NCBI GenBank assembly: GCA_934590325.1
Contig: CAKTOW010000022.1
Location: forward strand, 1 to 29,624
Source: an uncultured Oscillospiraceae bacterium
GTDB taxonomy: Bacteria > Bacillota > Clostridia > Oscillospirales > Oscillospiraceae
DNA: 29,624 nt
Direction: 5' to 3'
The notes beneath the pieces were generated by a model. That model searched no databases. It saw only the letters and a list, made by a program, of their open reading frames with translations, and was not told the origin of the DNA. This document shows, in pieces, positions 1-7,269 of the stretch (positions are counted from its first letter, which is position 1; each line of letters opens with the position of its first letter). A program made the position numbers and the translations under genes.

Positions 1-162
1 CCGGAGCCTGCGCCTCCCACACCGCAGCCGACCATAGAGCTGCAGCCCGGCGATGAGGTCTATATTCCGGGCTTTGGCTGGGTGCCATACGAGGGGCCGA
101 ATCACCGCGAGTATGCCGCGGATATGTACGAAAATGGCAACAAAATCGGGAGCATAGGTTGA
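1..162 (+). CDS. C-terminal part of a conjugative-element protein (DUF6550-like)
   Basis: The frame is open from base 1 and stops with TGA at 160-162, giving the last 53 residues of a protein that begins upstream of the window. The visible part starts with a proline-rich stretch (PEPAPPTPQP), then a PGDEVYIPGFGWVPYEG segment, and ends in EDMYENGNKIG-like residues (here ADMYENGNKIGSIG). From memory, this tail is typical of DUF6550-type proteins in Tn1549-like integrative conjugative elements of Clostridia, where they usually have an N-terminal membrane anchor and a Pro/Lys-rich linker. Their function is unknown. A terminator follows about 55 bases later, so this closes a transcription unit of the element. 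The family name is recalled, not searched. Confidence 0.55.
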   Translation, partial: PEPAPPTPQPTIELQPGDEVYIPGFGWVPYEGPNHREYAADMYENGNKIGSIG

Positions 163-216
163 AACAGAATATGCTGGGAGCAGGCATACTACTTGATCAC
201 GAAAGCTGCTGCACCG

Positions 217-257
217 AAAAGTGGTTGGTATCATATTTTGATACCAACCACTTTTTT
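217..257 (+). terminator. Rho-independent terminator after the DUF6550-like gene
   Basis: There is a perfect 13-bp stem GTGGTTGGTATCA / TGATACCAACCAC with a 5-base loop, flanked by AAAA before and TTTTTT after. It can work on both strands, but the T-run favours the plus strand. Confidence 0.85.
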
Positions 258-714
258 GCCGATGTGGAATTGAAAAACGCCATCCGGCGCACGATGAAAG
301 AACTCATGTGCGCACCTGCTTGCGGGGCGATAGTGTGGGGATTTGTAATAGAAACCGCGGAAATCGGCAGTATTGCTTCTCAATTTGCAGTTGCCTATTG
401 CATTCGCTTCCCACTCATGTTATCATGATAGTGTTAAATTGTTGGACTGTCCTGAACTTTGATTGTTCGTAGCATGAGAGTACGAATCATATTGAACGGC
501 AGAGACATAGACAATTTTGCGGACAAATGAGTAAATCCTCGAAACTATTGATTCCAATCAAATTCTCATTATGGAATTGAGAAAGCAGTTTGCTGGTTGA
601 CTGTCGTTGTCCCCCTGTTGTTTCGATGCTTTGCACCACAAAATCGAACCGAAGAAAGTGTTCTTTCGTCGGCTTTGTTTTGTTGCGTGCAAAGCGGTCT
701 TCCGGATGATCGCA
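258..714. other. Gene-poor stretch inside the mobile element
   Basis: I see no gene with a credible start, ribosome-binding site and codon pattern here. Short open frames exist but have no SD sequence and no recognisable protein. A small imperfect hairpin (GAAAG / CTTTC within CCGA...TCGG) lies near 650-675. The stretch may be an untranslated leader for the small genes that follow, but nothing proves it. Confidence 0.4.
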
Positions 715-749
715 GTCCACGCACGAAGCAAAGTGCGTGGGCTTTTTTC
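715..749 (+). terminator. Hairpin with T-run ahead of the two small genes
   Basis: CCACGCAC (717-724) pairs with GTGCGTGG (733-740) across an 8-base loop, followed by GCTTTTTT. It sits only about 20 bases before the ribosome-binding site of the next gene, so it may act as an attenuator and not just as an end-of-unit terminator. Confidence 0.75.
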
Positions 750-770
750 GGTTCAGAAAGGAGGCTGATT

Positions 771-992
771 ATGGGAAAGGTATCAGGAAAAACACATACC
801 AAAGCACAACTGGATCACTGGGCAAATCTGCATAATCCCAATAACAAGGCATATCAAGCTGACGCTGACAATCGTGCCAATCAGAAGAATCCAAACCACA
901 GACCGCACCAGAGAATTCACAATTCGAACCGCAGAAATAAAGCATATTGGATGCCCCTGTGGGCACCTGACTATCCGGAATACGATGATTAA
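771..992 (+). CDS. Small Asn/His-rich mobile-element protein (73 aa)
   Basis: ATG at 771 follows AAAGGAGG with good spacing. The longer frame upstream runs through the terminator hairpin and is not credible. The protein opens MGKVSGKTHTKAQLDHWAN, followed by imperfect repeats of the HNPNNKAYQA type (residues about 20-45), then a basic, Asn/Arg-rich stretch and a short acidic C-terminus. It has no signal peptide or TM segment. Short proteins with the same opening and N-P-N-N-x-A-Y repeats are common in Clostridial integrative elements, but their function is not known to me. It is followed 16 bases later by another small gene, so the two are probably co-transcribed. Confidence 0.7.
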   Translation: MGKVSGKTHTKAQLDHWANLHNPNNKAYQADADNRANQKNPNHRPHQRIHNSNRRNKAYWMPLWAPDYPEYDD

Positions 993-1008
993 AAATTGGA
1001 GGTATACG

Positions 1009-1188
1009 ATGTCAAAGCACTTTTTTGACTACGATGACGGCGACTTCGTCATGAGCATCTCGGATAATATGGCGATGGACTCCAATGGGGATCTCATGAT
1101 GCGCATGGGCGATCACATGGCGATGGATATGGACACCGGCGATATTCACATGATTTCATCGTGGCCGATGATGACGAATAAATCATAG
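1009..1188 (+). CDS. Small Met/Asp-rich repeat protein (59 aa), C-terminus possibly frameshifted
   Basis: ATG at 1009 follows TTGGAGGT. The protein is highly acidic and methionine-rich, with repeating MxMDxxGDxxMRMGDxMAMDMDTGD segments. A periodicity of about 14-17 residues suggests a small repeat fold. It is the second gene of a two-gene unit with the 73-aa protein and is of the type seen in ICEs of gut Clostridia; its role is unknown. The last residues (WPMMTNKS) break the acidic pattern, while the +1 frame over the same bases reads ADDDE-stop. A single-base indel near 1165 may therefore have changed the natural end. Confidence 0.65.
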   Translation: MSKHFFDYDDGDFVMSISDNMAMDSNGDLMMRMGDHMAMDMDTGDIHMISSWPMMTNKS

Positions 1189-1248
1189 GCAGCAGCTCAG
1201 CGAATGAGCCGCCATAGACAAAGAAAACATTTTTCAGGATCCAGACAG

Positions 1249-1288
1249 AAAAAGCAGCGGGACAGGCCATAAAGGCTTGTCCCGCTGT
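1249..1288 (-). terminator. Terminator for the minus-strand remnant
   Basis: The stem AGCGGGACAGGCC (1256-1268) pairs with GGCTTGTCCCGCT (1274-1286), with one wobble and a 5-base loop. On the minus strand it is followed by TTTTT (1253-1249). It lies directly downstream of the stop codon of the gene remnant ending at 1296. Confidence 0.75.
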
Positions 1289-1295
1289 CTGTGCC

Positions 1296-1460
1296 TTATG
1301 GCAGATATTCTTCTGTGATCCGATACCGGCTGATGCCGAAGGTGCTGCTCCGCTCCACGATTTCTGCAGGGATCTTGGGCAGATACTTCTTGCTGAAGCT
1401 GGTGTCCCCGAAGTAGGCGTCAAAGCGCCCTTGATTTGGGACGCAAAAATTGGGTCTTTG
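1296..1460 (-). pseudogene. 3'-end remnant of an unidentified minus-strand gene
   Basis: On the minus strand, a frame ending in TAA at 1298-1296 encodes GRFDAYFGDTSFSKKYLP, then KIPAEIVERSSTFGISRYR and ITEEYLP. This reads like the natural C-terminus of a protein of the element and is directly followed by a terminator. No start codon with an SD lies upstream in frame, and the protein-like character fades around 1430-1460, so the 5' part seems to have been lost, probably by a rearrangement of the element. I do not recognise the family. Confidence 0.4.
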
Positions 1461-1663
1461 TTTCTGAAAAAGCCGCTGAACTGTTGCAGCAAATTAGCGG
1501 TACACTGCGTATTTTTGCTCAAAAATGGAGCCTCAAATTTGGGCATCCTTCTGAAAACTACTATAGAGACAAGAAAGTATTCCCCAGTGCCCGAAAAAGT
1601 CATGTCTATCTTCCCAATACAAGTAGAGATATTTTTCTCTGAATTCTATTGGAGGTAACGATT

Positions 1664-1873
1664 TTGAAAGAGTCAACCTACAAAACCTACGACCAGCTGC
1701 CGCTGTTTCTCGATGCGAACACGGTGGCGCAGGTGCTGGGCGTGTTCATCTCCAGTGCCTACGAACTCATGCACGAGACGGGCTTTCCCGCGCTGCGGAT
1801 CGGAAACCGCATCGTGGTACCCAAAGAAAAGTTCCGCCGGTGGGTGGAAACGCGAGTGGGAGGTGATGCCTGA
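1664..1873 (+). CDS. Excisionase-like helix-turn-helix protein
   Basis: TTG at 1664 is preceded by TTGGAGG at 1649-1655. A start at 1649 would put the ribosome-binding site inside the gene, so 1664 is chosen, giving 69 aa. The sequence LDANTVAQVLGVFISSAYELMHETGFPALRIGNRIVVPKEKFRRW is the classic MerR-like/Xis HTH: a helix that chooses the DNA site (residues about 15-33), then a wing with R-I-G-N-R, and a final helix ending in W. Such proteins bend DNA at att sites and steer tyrosine recombinases toward excision. It overlaps the next gene by one base and leads a module that ends with two tyrosine recombinases. Confidence 0.8.
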   Translation: MKESTYKTYDQLPLFLDANTVAQVLGVFISSAYELMHETGFPALRIGNRIVVPKEKFRRWVETRVGGDA

Positions 1874-2319
1874 TGTACCAGCGCTGGGCCAAGCGGGAGG
1901 CAACCAAATATTACTACCTCGTCCCCAACGAGGTCTTTGAGCTCGGTCTCAACTCCCACGAGATCGCCGTCTACAATTACCTGCTGCGCTGCGAGGACCG
2001 CAGGACCTACCGGTGCCACCCCAGCTACCGCACCATCGGTCGGGCGGTGCAGCTGAGCGAGAACACCGTGCGGAAGTATGTGGCCGGTCTGGAGGAGAAG
2101 GGCCTCATCCGCACCGAGTCCAGCACCATCATCACGAAGGATGGCCGCGTGCGCAACGGCAGTCTCATCTACAACATCCGCCCCATTCAGGAGGCGATGG
2201 AGCAGAACTACCAGCGGCAATTCCGGCAGGCGGAGGAGAGTGTGGAGTGGGCGCGGGTGCAAAAGCGCCTGGCTGAGCTGGAGCAGCGGAGCAACGTAAA
2301 GAAGGAGGAAAGCGCATGA
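1873..2319 (+). CDS. Winged-helix replication-initiator-like protein
   Basis: ATG at 1873 shares a base with the TGA of the excisionase gene (TGATG), so translation is coupled. The 148-aa protein begins with a segment rich in aromatic residues (KYYYLVPNEVFELGLN), followed by a winged helix in which HPSYRTIGRAVQLSENTVRK is the recognition part and GLEEKGLIRTE the wing. The C-terminal third is helical and charged. This resembles the N-terminal DNA-binding domain of RepA/primosomal initiator proteins that recur in ICEs of Clostridia, usually annotated as helix-turn-helix domain protein. It may support element replication or act as a regulator; the sequence does not decide. Confidence 0.7.
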   Translation: MYQRWAKREATKYYYLVPNEVFELGLNSHEIAVYNYLLRCEDRRTYRCHPSYRTIGRAVQLSENTVRKYVAGLEEKGLIRTESSTIITKDGRVRNGSLIYNIRPIQEAMEQNYQRQFRQAEESVEWARVQKRLAELEQRSNVKKEESA

Positions 2320-2678
2320 TGCAGCAGATTGCAAACTTTATTGTAGACCATGACCCGATGATGGTTCTCCAGCGCACGCACGACACAGTACGCTACATCC
2401 GGTGGGCGTGGAACAAGGATCATGCCGACCTCATTGATGAAGACGGACTTCGCCTGTTTCTCTGTGATGAACATCGCGGCGATCTGACCGAGGAGCAGAA
2501 GGTTTTCGCCCGCCGATGCCGCGACGAGATGCGGAGCGTCTATGAGGAAATGTGCCTTCGCTCCCTGCAATGTGCGATCATGCTGGAACGGGGCATGGTG
2601 CCGGACATGAAAACCTATCGCGGTATCTTCTTCCCGCAGGGAGGGGACGCCCCGTGGCTCTGTGACAAAGCGGGATGA
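2316..2678 (+). CDS. Hypothetical mobile-element protein (120 aa)
   Basis: ATG at 2316 overlaps the previous stop (ATGA) and follows AAGGAGG with 7-base spacing, so it is the third gene of the coupled operon. The protein has no signal peptide or TM segment. It is mixed alpha-helical, rich in Arg/Asp/Glu, with Cys at several positions (for example FLCDE, ARRCRDE, MCLRSLQC), but the cysteines do not form a CxxC pair. I do not recognise the family. Its position between the initiator-like gene and the RHH/recombinase genes suggests an accessory role in element maintenance. Confidence 0.6.
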   Translation: MMQQIANFIVDHDPMMVLQRTHDTVRYIRWAWNKDHADLIDEDGLRLFLCDEHRGDLTEEQKVFARRCRDEMRSVYEEMCLRSLQCAIMLERGMVPDMKTYRGIFFPQGGDAPWLCDKAG

Positions 2679-2930
2679 GCGCAGGAGCCTCACTTGATGG
2701 GGGGAAAAAATCTGCCTCGACCCACCTGTTCGATAAAAGCACAAGATAAAGAGAGGTGGTCGCAAAGCGACCCCTCTCGCCCACAAAGCCCCGCAGTGCG
2801 GGGCTTTCCGAGGATACCGCTCCGAGGTCGGTTTGGGACTTCTTACGGGGCTTAGGTGGTCGAAAAGACGAAAAATCCAGACGCCGTGCGGGTTTGCGCG
2901 GTGTCACATCAGAGAAAAGGAGAAAACAAT
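2679..2930. other. Hairpin-rich intergenic region, candidate oriT / regulatory locus
   Basis: There is no gene here. Two strong hairpins sit side by side: GAGAGG-t-GGTCGC / GCGACC-CCTCTC with an AAA loop (2751-2778), and AAAGCCCCGC / GCGGGGCTTT with an AGT loop (2785-2807). Further on, CTTACGGGG followed by CTTA (2842-2854) resembles the nick-site core CCTTACGGGATTTA that I recall from MOBQ-type oriTs of pSK41/pGO1-like plasmids. The region lies directly upstream of a ribbon-helix-helix protein, a common place for oriT. The oriT reading is inference. Confidence 0.4.
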
Positions 2931-3362
2931 ATGGAACATGAAAATAAGACGAGGATCCCCGCTTGGCTCAGACCCTCGACGATCCGCCACATAGACGGTT
3001 GGCTGGAAACCGCCAACTGCAAAAGCCGCAGCGAGTTTATCGAGAAGGCGCTGCACTTCTACATGGGCTATCTCGGCACGAAGGATGCAAGCGAGTGCCT
3101 CCCCGACGAACTGACGGCGACGCTGCATGAGATCGTGACGGGCAGCGCCAATCGCACCAACAGTCTCCTGTTCAAGTGCGCGGTGGAGCAGGGCATCATG
3201 GCTCACACCATCGCCGCACACTTTGGCGATGCTATGGAGGATCGCCGCGCCCTGCGCGACTATGTGACGGACGAGGTCAAGCGCACCAACGGGCAGATCA
3301 GGTTTGAGGATGCCCAGGACATTCAACGCCAGCTGCCGGTGGACGATGGGGGCAGCCTCTGA
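2931..3362 (+). CDS. Ribbon-helix-helix DNA-binding protein
   Basis: ATG at 2931 follows AAAAGGAG with suitable spacing, giving 143 aa. Residues about 8-45 (RIPAWLRPSTIRHIDGWLE then CKSRSEFIEKALHFYMGYL) fit a CopG/MetJ-type ribbon-helix-helix: a short strand, helix A and helix B with the S-R-S-E-F-I-E-K-A signature. A helical C-terminal region (about 55-140) probably serves oligomerisation. RHH proteins in mobile elements are either repressors or relaxase-accessory proteins (MobC-like) that bind near oriT. The hairpins directly upstream make either role plausible. No relaxase gene is visible in the window. Confidence 0.7.
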   Translation: MEHENKTRIPAWLRPSTIRHIDGWLETANCKSRSEFIEKALHFYMGYLGTKDASECLPDELTATLHEIVTGSANRTNSLLFKCAVEQGIMAHTIAAHFGDAMEDRRALRDYVTDEVKRTNGQIRFEDAQDIQRQLPVDDGGSL

Positions 3363-3490
3363 GCCGCAATAGACAAGGAATGAGCAAAAATCTTCCCGGC
3401 ATTACAAAGAGAATCCCATAGCTATTTCACGAAAAGTGTGGTAGTTGTTTGTGTTGCAAAAAGAAATCTCAGTCAAAGGAAGTGAAATAC

Positions 3491-4693
3491 ATGGCAAAAC
3501 GAAGACCGGCCGGTGACGGCATGGTGCGCAGGCGAGAAGACGGACGCTGGGAGGGACGCATCGTCATCGGTCACAAAGAAAACGGCGAGCCGCTGTTCTG
3601 TCATGTCTACGCCAAGACGCAAAAGGCGCTGCTGGACAAGCTGCACCAGAACATCGAGTGCTACCGTGATGTGGAGCTGACCGAGGACAGCCGCATGACG
3701 CTGGGCCAGTGGCTGGACCGCTGGCTCACGGAGTACAAGGCGGGCACGGTGCGCCCCGGCACACTCAAAAGCTATCGCTGCTACATCGAATACTACATCA
3801 AGCCGCAGCTGGGCGACAAACAAATCTCTCTTATCTCTCAGCCGGATATCCAACGGATGTACCGCCGCCTGAAAACAGAGGGGCGTATCCACGAGCATCC
3901 CGAGATGGATCACCGGCTCTCGGACTCCATGGTCCGCCACATCCACTCCACGCTCCACGCCGCACTGAAGGACGCGGTGCAGGCACACGTCATTCCCAGG
4001 AATCCCACTGAGGGGACGACTGCACCTAAGCCCAACTACAAGCCCAAGCGTATCCTCACCTGTGCAGAGTTGGACGCCTTCCTCGCAGTAGTGGAGCAGG
4101 ACGAGGTGTGGCGGGACTTCTTCCAGACAGAACTGATGACCGGTCTGCGCCGCGGCGAGATCTGCGGCCTGCAATGGAGCGACTTCGACGGGGATGCCGG
4201 GACGCTGAAGGTGTGCCGCACCCTCCACAGCCAGCGGAAGGGCGAGTACACCGTTGGTGAGACGAAGACCAATCAGGGTATGCGCACCATCATCCTGCCG
4301 CACAGCGTGACTGAAATCCTGCGGCGGCGAAAAGCGGATGCCATCAGCCAATGGATATTCCCAGACCCGGTGAAGCCGGAAGATCCCGTCGATCCCAATG
4401 CGGCGTATCGCCACATGAAGACGCTGCTCCAGCGGGCGGGCCTGCCCAGCATCCGCTTTCATGATTTGCGCCATACCTTCGCCACCCACGCCCTCACCAG
4501 CGGCGTGGATGCCAAAGCGCTGTCCGGCATCTTGGGCCACACCAACGCATCCTTCACGCTGGATACCTATACCCATGTCACATCGGATATGCAGAAGACA
4601 GTCTCTGGCATCGTGGGCGGCTTCATGGAAGACATCTTCGGAAAGGAGTTGAAACCGTGGCAAGAAAACGAAAAGCCGGAGACGGAACTGTAA
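3491..4693 (+). CDS. Tyrosine recombinase / integrase 1
   Basis: ATG at 3491 follows AAAGGAAGTG; the longer frame from 3449 lacks an SD. The 400-aa protein has the full integrase layout: an AP2-like arm-binding domain (residues 5-58, GDGMVRRREDGRWEGRI), a SAM-like core-binding domain (about 70-175), and a catalytic domain with R220 (TGLRRGE), K259, H324-x-x-R327 (HDLRHTF), H350 (LGHTN) and nucleophile Y360 (DTYTH). All six active-site positions are present, so it should be active in integration or excision. It overlaps a second recombinase gene by 37 bases. The substrate site is probably the tRNA-Pro gene at 7157-7232. Confidence 0.93.
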   Translation: MAKRRPAGDGMVRRREDGRWEGRIVIGHKENGEPLFCHVYAKTQKALLDKLHQNIECYRDVELTEDSRMTLGQWLDRWLTEYKAGTVRPGTLKSYRCYIEYYIKPQLGDKQISLISQPDIQRMYRRLKTEGRIHEHPEMDHRLSDSMVRHIHSTLHAALKDAVQAHVIPRNPTEGTTAPKPNYKPKRILTCAELDAFLAVVEQDEVWRDFFQTELMTGLRRGEICGLQWSDFDGDAGTLKVCRTLHSQRKGEYTVGETKTNQGMRTIILPHSVTEILRRRKADAISQWIFPDPVKPEDPVDPNAAYRHMKTLLQRAGLPSIRFHDLRHTFATHALTSGVDAKALSGILGHTNASFTLDTYTHVTSDMQKTVSGIVGGFMEDIFGKELKPWQENEKPETEL

Positions 4694-6111
4694 GGCAGCG
4701 CAAGGATGGACGATGGGAAGGCCGCATCGTCATCGGCTACGATGACAACGGCTATCCAAAAACGAAAAATGTCCTTGCTAAAACAAAGAAGGAGTGCGTC
4801 GAGAAGCTCCAGAAGCTCAAGGAGGAGTACGGGGGACTGAAGCCTGAAAAGGTTCGTCCTGAGATGCCCTTCGGGGATTGGCTGATATATTGGTACGAGA
4901 ATCATTCAAAGCCGAAAATTCGTCCCACCACGCAGGAGACTTACGAGAGCCGAATCCGCCTGCACATCATCCCGGAAATCGGTGACATCCAGCTGAACAA
5001 GCTGACGCAGAATGATCTGCAGCAATTTTATGGCCGACTCAAGAAAAGTGGTCGGAAGCGCTTCACCGACAAGTACGGCGAAGGGCTGTCCGACCGAATG
5101 GTGCGCATGTGTCACGCCACCTGCCGCTCCGCGCTGGAGAAAGCGGTGCAGGATGGATTGATCCGTGTGAACCCGGCCATCGGCTGTAAGCTGCCGCCGA
5201 AGAAGGCGAGGGAGATGCAGGTGCTGACGCGGGAGGAGTTGCAGCGATTCCTCATTCAAGCGAAGTTTGAGGGCTACTATGAAGTGTTCCTCCTGGACTT
5301 AGCCACCGGCCTGCGCCGAGGCGAGCTCATGGCGCTGCAATGGGACGACCTGAACTTCAAAACCGGCGTGCTGAATGTGAACAAGCAGGTCTACGACGTG
5401 CGGGGTCAGCTCCAGATCAGCACGCCAAAGACGAAGAACTCCGTCCGCAAGATCGTCCTGCCACCCGCCGTGGTGGCGGTACTGCGGGAGTACAAAAAGA
5501 CGGTAGACTCTCGCTGGATGTTCCCGTCTCCGGTGAAGGAGGACTGCCCCATTACGCCCGGCGTGGTGCGCCGTAGATTGCAGCTCATTCTGGAGCACGC
5601 AGGATGCAAGCATGTTAGATTTCATGATTTGCGCCATACATTCGCGACGCTGGCGCTGGAAAACGGCATGGATGTGAAAACGCTCTCCGCCATGCTGGGT
5701 CATGTGTCGGCGGCCACCACGCTGGACATCTACACCCACATCACCGACGATATGCAGCGGGCAGCCGCCGCCAACATCGACCGAAGTATTGGCAAAGCAG
5801 CGCCGCAGGAGGAAGCTTCAGAGCCGGGGCAGGAAACTGCCCCAGCCCAGGCGGAAAAGCCGTGTATGACCGACTTCAAGCCCTACGTGGGCCGCAAGCG
5901 CAGATCCGGTACCGGCTGCGTCAGCGAGATCAACGACCACCTCTTCGAAGGCCGCTACTCTCCCAAGTGGCCCGACGGCAAAAAGCATGCCCGCAATGTC
6001 TACGCCCACACCCGCGAGGAGTGCGAGGAGAAACTGAAGGTGCTGATTGCGGAGATGAAGAAGGAGATTGCGGAAATCAAGGCAGGAGAGAAGGCAACGA
6101 ATAAGGGCTGA
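4657..6111 (+). CDS. Tyrosine recombinase / integrase 2 with C-terminal copy of the arm-binding domain
   Basis: GTG at 4657 follows AAAGGAG (4641-4647) and lies inside the 3' end of integrase 1 in another frame, so translation is probably coupled. The 484-aa protein has an AP2-like N-terminal arm domain (1-57), a core-binding domain (about 70-180) and a catalytic domain with R220, K258/K260, H323-x-x-R326, H349 and Y359. After a Pro/Ala/Glu linker (380-402) it carries about 80 extra residues. In these, 411-468 (GRKRRSGTG...EGR...NVYAHTREECEEKL) line up with its own N-terminus (ARKRKAGDG...EGR...NVLAKTKKECVEKL). It thus seems to have an arm-binding domain at both ends, which is unusual for this family. 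It resembles integrase 1 throughout, suggesting an old tandem duplication. Confidence 0.92.
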   Translation: MARKRKAGDGTVRQRKDGRWEGRIVIGYDDNGYPKTKNVLAKTKKECVEKLQKLKEEYGGLKPEKVRPEMPFGDWLIYWYENHSKPKIRPTTQETYESRIRLHIIPEIGDIQLNKLTQNDLQQFYGRLKKSGRKRFTDKYGEGLSDRMVRMCHATCRSALEKAVQDGLIRVNPAIGCKLPPKKAREMQVLTREELQRFLIQAKFEGYYEVFLLDLATGLRRGELMALQWDDLNFKTGVLNVNKQVYDVRGQLQISTPKTKNSVRKIVLPPAVVAVLREYKKTVDSRWMFPSPVKEDCPITPGVVRRRLQLILEHAGCKHVRFHDLRHTFATLALENGMDVKTLSAMLGHVSAATTLDIYTHITDDMQRAAAANIDRSIGKAAPQEEASEPGQETAPAQAEKPCMTDFKPYVGRKRRSGTGCVSEINDHLFEGRYSPKWPDGKKHARNVYAHTREECEEKLKVLIAEMKKEIAEIKAGEKATNKG

Positions 6112-6129
6112 CCATGGCGGTCAGCCCTT
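6103..6129 (+). terminator. Inverted repeat at the end of the recombinase operon
   Basis: AAGGGCTGACC / GGTCAGCCCTT is a perfect 11-bp stem with a 5-base loop, and the integrase 2 stop codon lies inside the stem. No T-run follows on the plus strand, so termination would be weak. It may instead protect the mRNA end or bind a protein near the element end. Confidence 0.5.
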
Positions 6130-6162
6130 AAAAATTGCGGTGCAGTAGGCAAAGAAAACATC

Positions 6163-7065
6163 TTATTTGAAAAAGTTTCGGATTCTGTACTTTAAATAAA
6201 TCTTTGATGCCTTTTTTTGAACCTTGCGGGAAATTTTATTTTGTTGAGCAACAGGCAACTTAAGAAATTCACTCATATTCTCATAATCAGGATATTCCTT
6301 TTTAAACAATTCAATATATAATTTAATTGGCATAGGATCATATCCTAAATAATCTAACAAAGAGAACCAATATTTTGACATAAAATCAATATCGACAAGG
6401 AATCTATGAATCTCGTGTCCTAATTGTATAAGGACTTTATCATCTCCATTTTCTTCGTATAAAGTAAATAAACTTTCAATTTTCGGATATTCTTCTTCTA
6501 AATTCGGTCGACGATTCTTTATATTGTTAACAATATTCAAAAGTTTAAAGTTTAAGTTAATGAAGAAAACAGTTTGAACGGAATCTATGAGTATCCAATT
6601 GTTGGGGTAGGTTAATGCGATATTACATATTTCGAAATCTACCTTGTGCTTTTTATAAAACGCAAGGTTTTTTAGAGCTTCCTCCTTACGATACACATTA
6701 AAATCCATATTAGGATCCTTTTCCAGTTCTTCAATTTCGTTAGAAAGTTCTTTGCTCTCTTTAATTAATTCATGAGTTCTTTCAATACCATCATACACAT
6801 CATGGATAATCTCATTACATCTAAAATCACTCTTCAATTTGTGTTTAGAATATTTAATTTGAATGATATATAAAGCTGCTGCGGTAAGGATTGTACAGAC
6901 AATATTAACTACATAATCATTCTTAAAAAAAGAAGCGACTGCCTCTTTCGAGAAGTCTAAAAAATCCAACTTAATAACATTAAAATGAATACACAAGGTG
7001 AATAACAATATAAGCGTTATAATGTGAAAAATAAAAATAACAATATTGTATAATGGCTTTCTCAT
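6163..7065 (-). CDS. AT-rich two-TM membrane protein, mobile-element cargo
   Basis: ATG at 7065 follows AAGGAGG with good spacing. The 300-aa protein has two hydrophobic segments (about 5-29 and 50-70) and a long cytoplasmic part. A charged, probably coiled-coil stretch (about 85-140, rich in Glu/Lys) is followed by a helical domain containing WILIDSVQTVFFINLNFKLL and ending in a basic tail (KKASKIYLKYRIRNFFK). I do not recognise the family. The gene is much more AT-rich than everything around it and uses A/T-ending codons, so it was acquired from another host. It lies between the recombinases and the tRNA attachment site, reading toward the recombinases. That is typical for cargo, possibly phage defence, but no known defence domain is visible. 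Confidence 0.75.
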   Translation of the reverse strand: MRKPLYNIVIFIFHIITLILLFTLCIHFNVIKLDFLDFSKEAVASFFKNDYVVNIVCTILTAAALYIIQIKYSKHKLKSDFRCNEIIHDVYDGIERTHELIKESKELSNEIEELEKDPNMDFNVYRKEEALKNLAFYKKHKVDFEICNIALTYPNNWILIDSVQTVFFINLNFKLLNIVNNIKNRRPNLEEEYPKIESLFTLYEENGDDKVLIQLGHEIHRFLVDIDFMSKYWFSLLDYLGYDPMPIKLYIELFKKEYPDYENMSEFLKLPVAQQNKISRKVQKKASKIYLKYRIRNFFK

Positions 7066-7101
7066 GAACTTCCTCCTTGAATCGTCAAAACAATTAATGC
7101 A

Positions 7102-7133
7102 AAAACCGCAAAGTTGTGTTACTTTGCGGTTTT
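7102..7133. terminator. Bidirectional hairpin next to the tRNA
   Basis: AAAACCGCAAAGT (7102-7114) pairs perfectly with ACTTTGCGGTTTT (7121-7133) across a 6-base loop, with terminal T-runs on both strands. The 11-mer AAAACCGCAAA in its left arm returns as a direct copy at 7143-7153, four bases from the tRNA 3' end. The three copies (two direct, one inverted) may be recombinase-binding sites as well as a tRNA terminator. Confidence 0.6.
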
Positions 7134-7156
7134 CGTGCGGTCAAAACCGCAAATTC

Positions 7157-7232
7157 TGGTCCGAGTAGTGCGGCTCGAACGCACGGTCTCCTGGTCCCAA
7201 ACCAGGCGCGATACCAACTTCGCTATACCCGG
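7157..7232 (-). tRNA. tRNA-Pro (anticodon TGG)
   Basis: On the minus strand the 76-nt cloverleaf is complete. The acceptor CCGGGTA pairs with TACTCGG with one G-T pair. The D-arm is GCGA/TCGC, the anticodon stem is CCTGG/CCAGG around the loop TTTGGGA with anticodon TGG, and the T-arm is GTGCG/CGCAC with the TTCGAGC loop. Discriminator A is followed by an encoded CCA. The 3' end faces the mobile element, as expected for an integration site that restores the tRNA. Confidence 0.95.
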
Positions 7233-7269
7233 AGATGTTCACCTATCCTATCATGTTCTGCAGGAAAAA

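Noticed and set aside
159..428. 89-codon frame after the DUF6550-like gene
   Set aside because: It has no SD, runs through a perfect terminator hairpin and does not resemble a protein.
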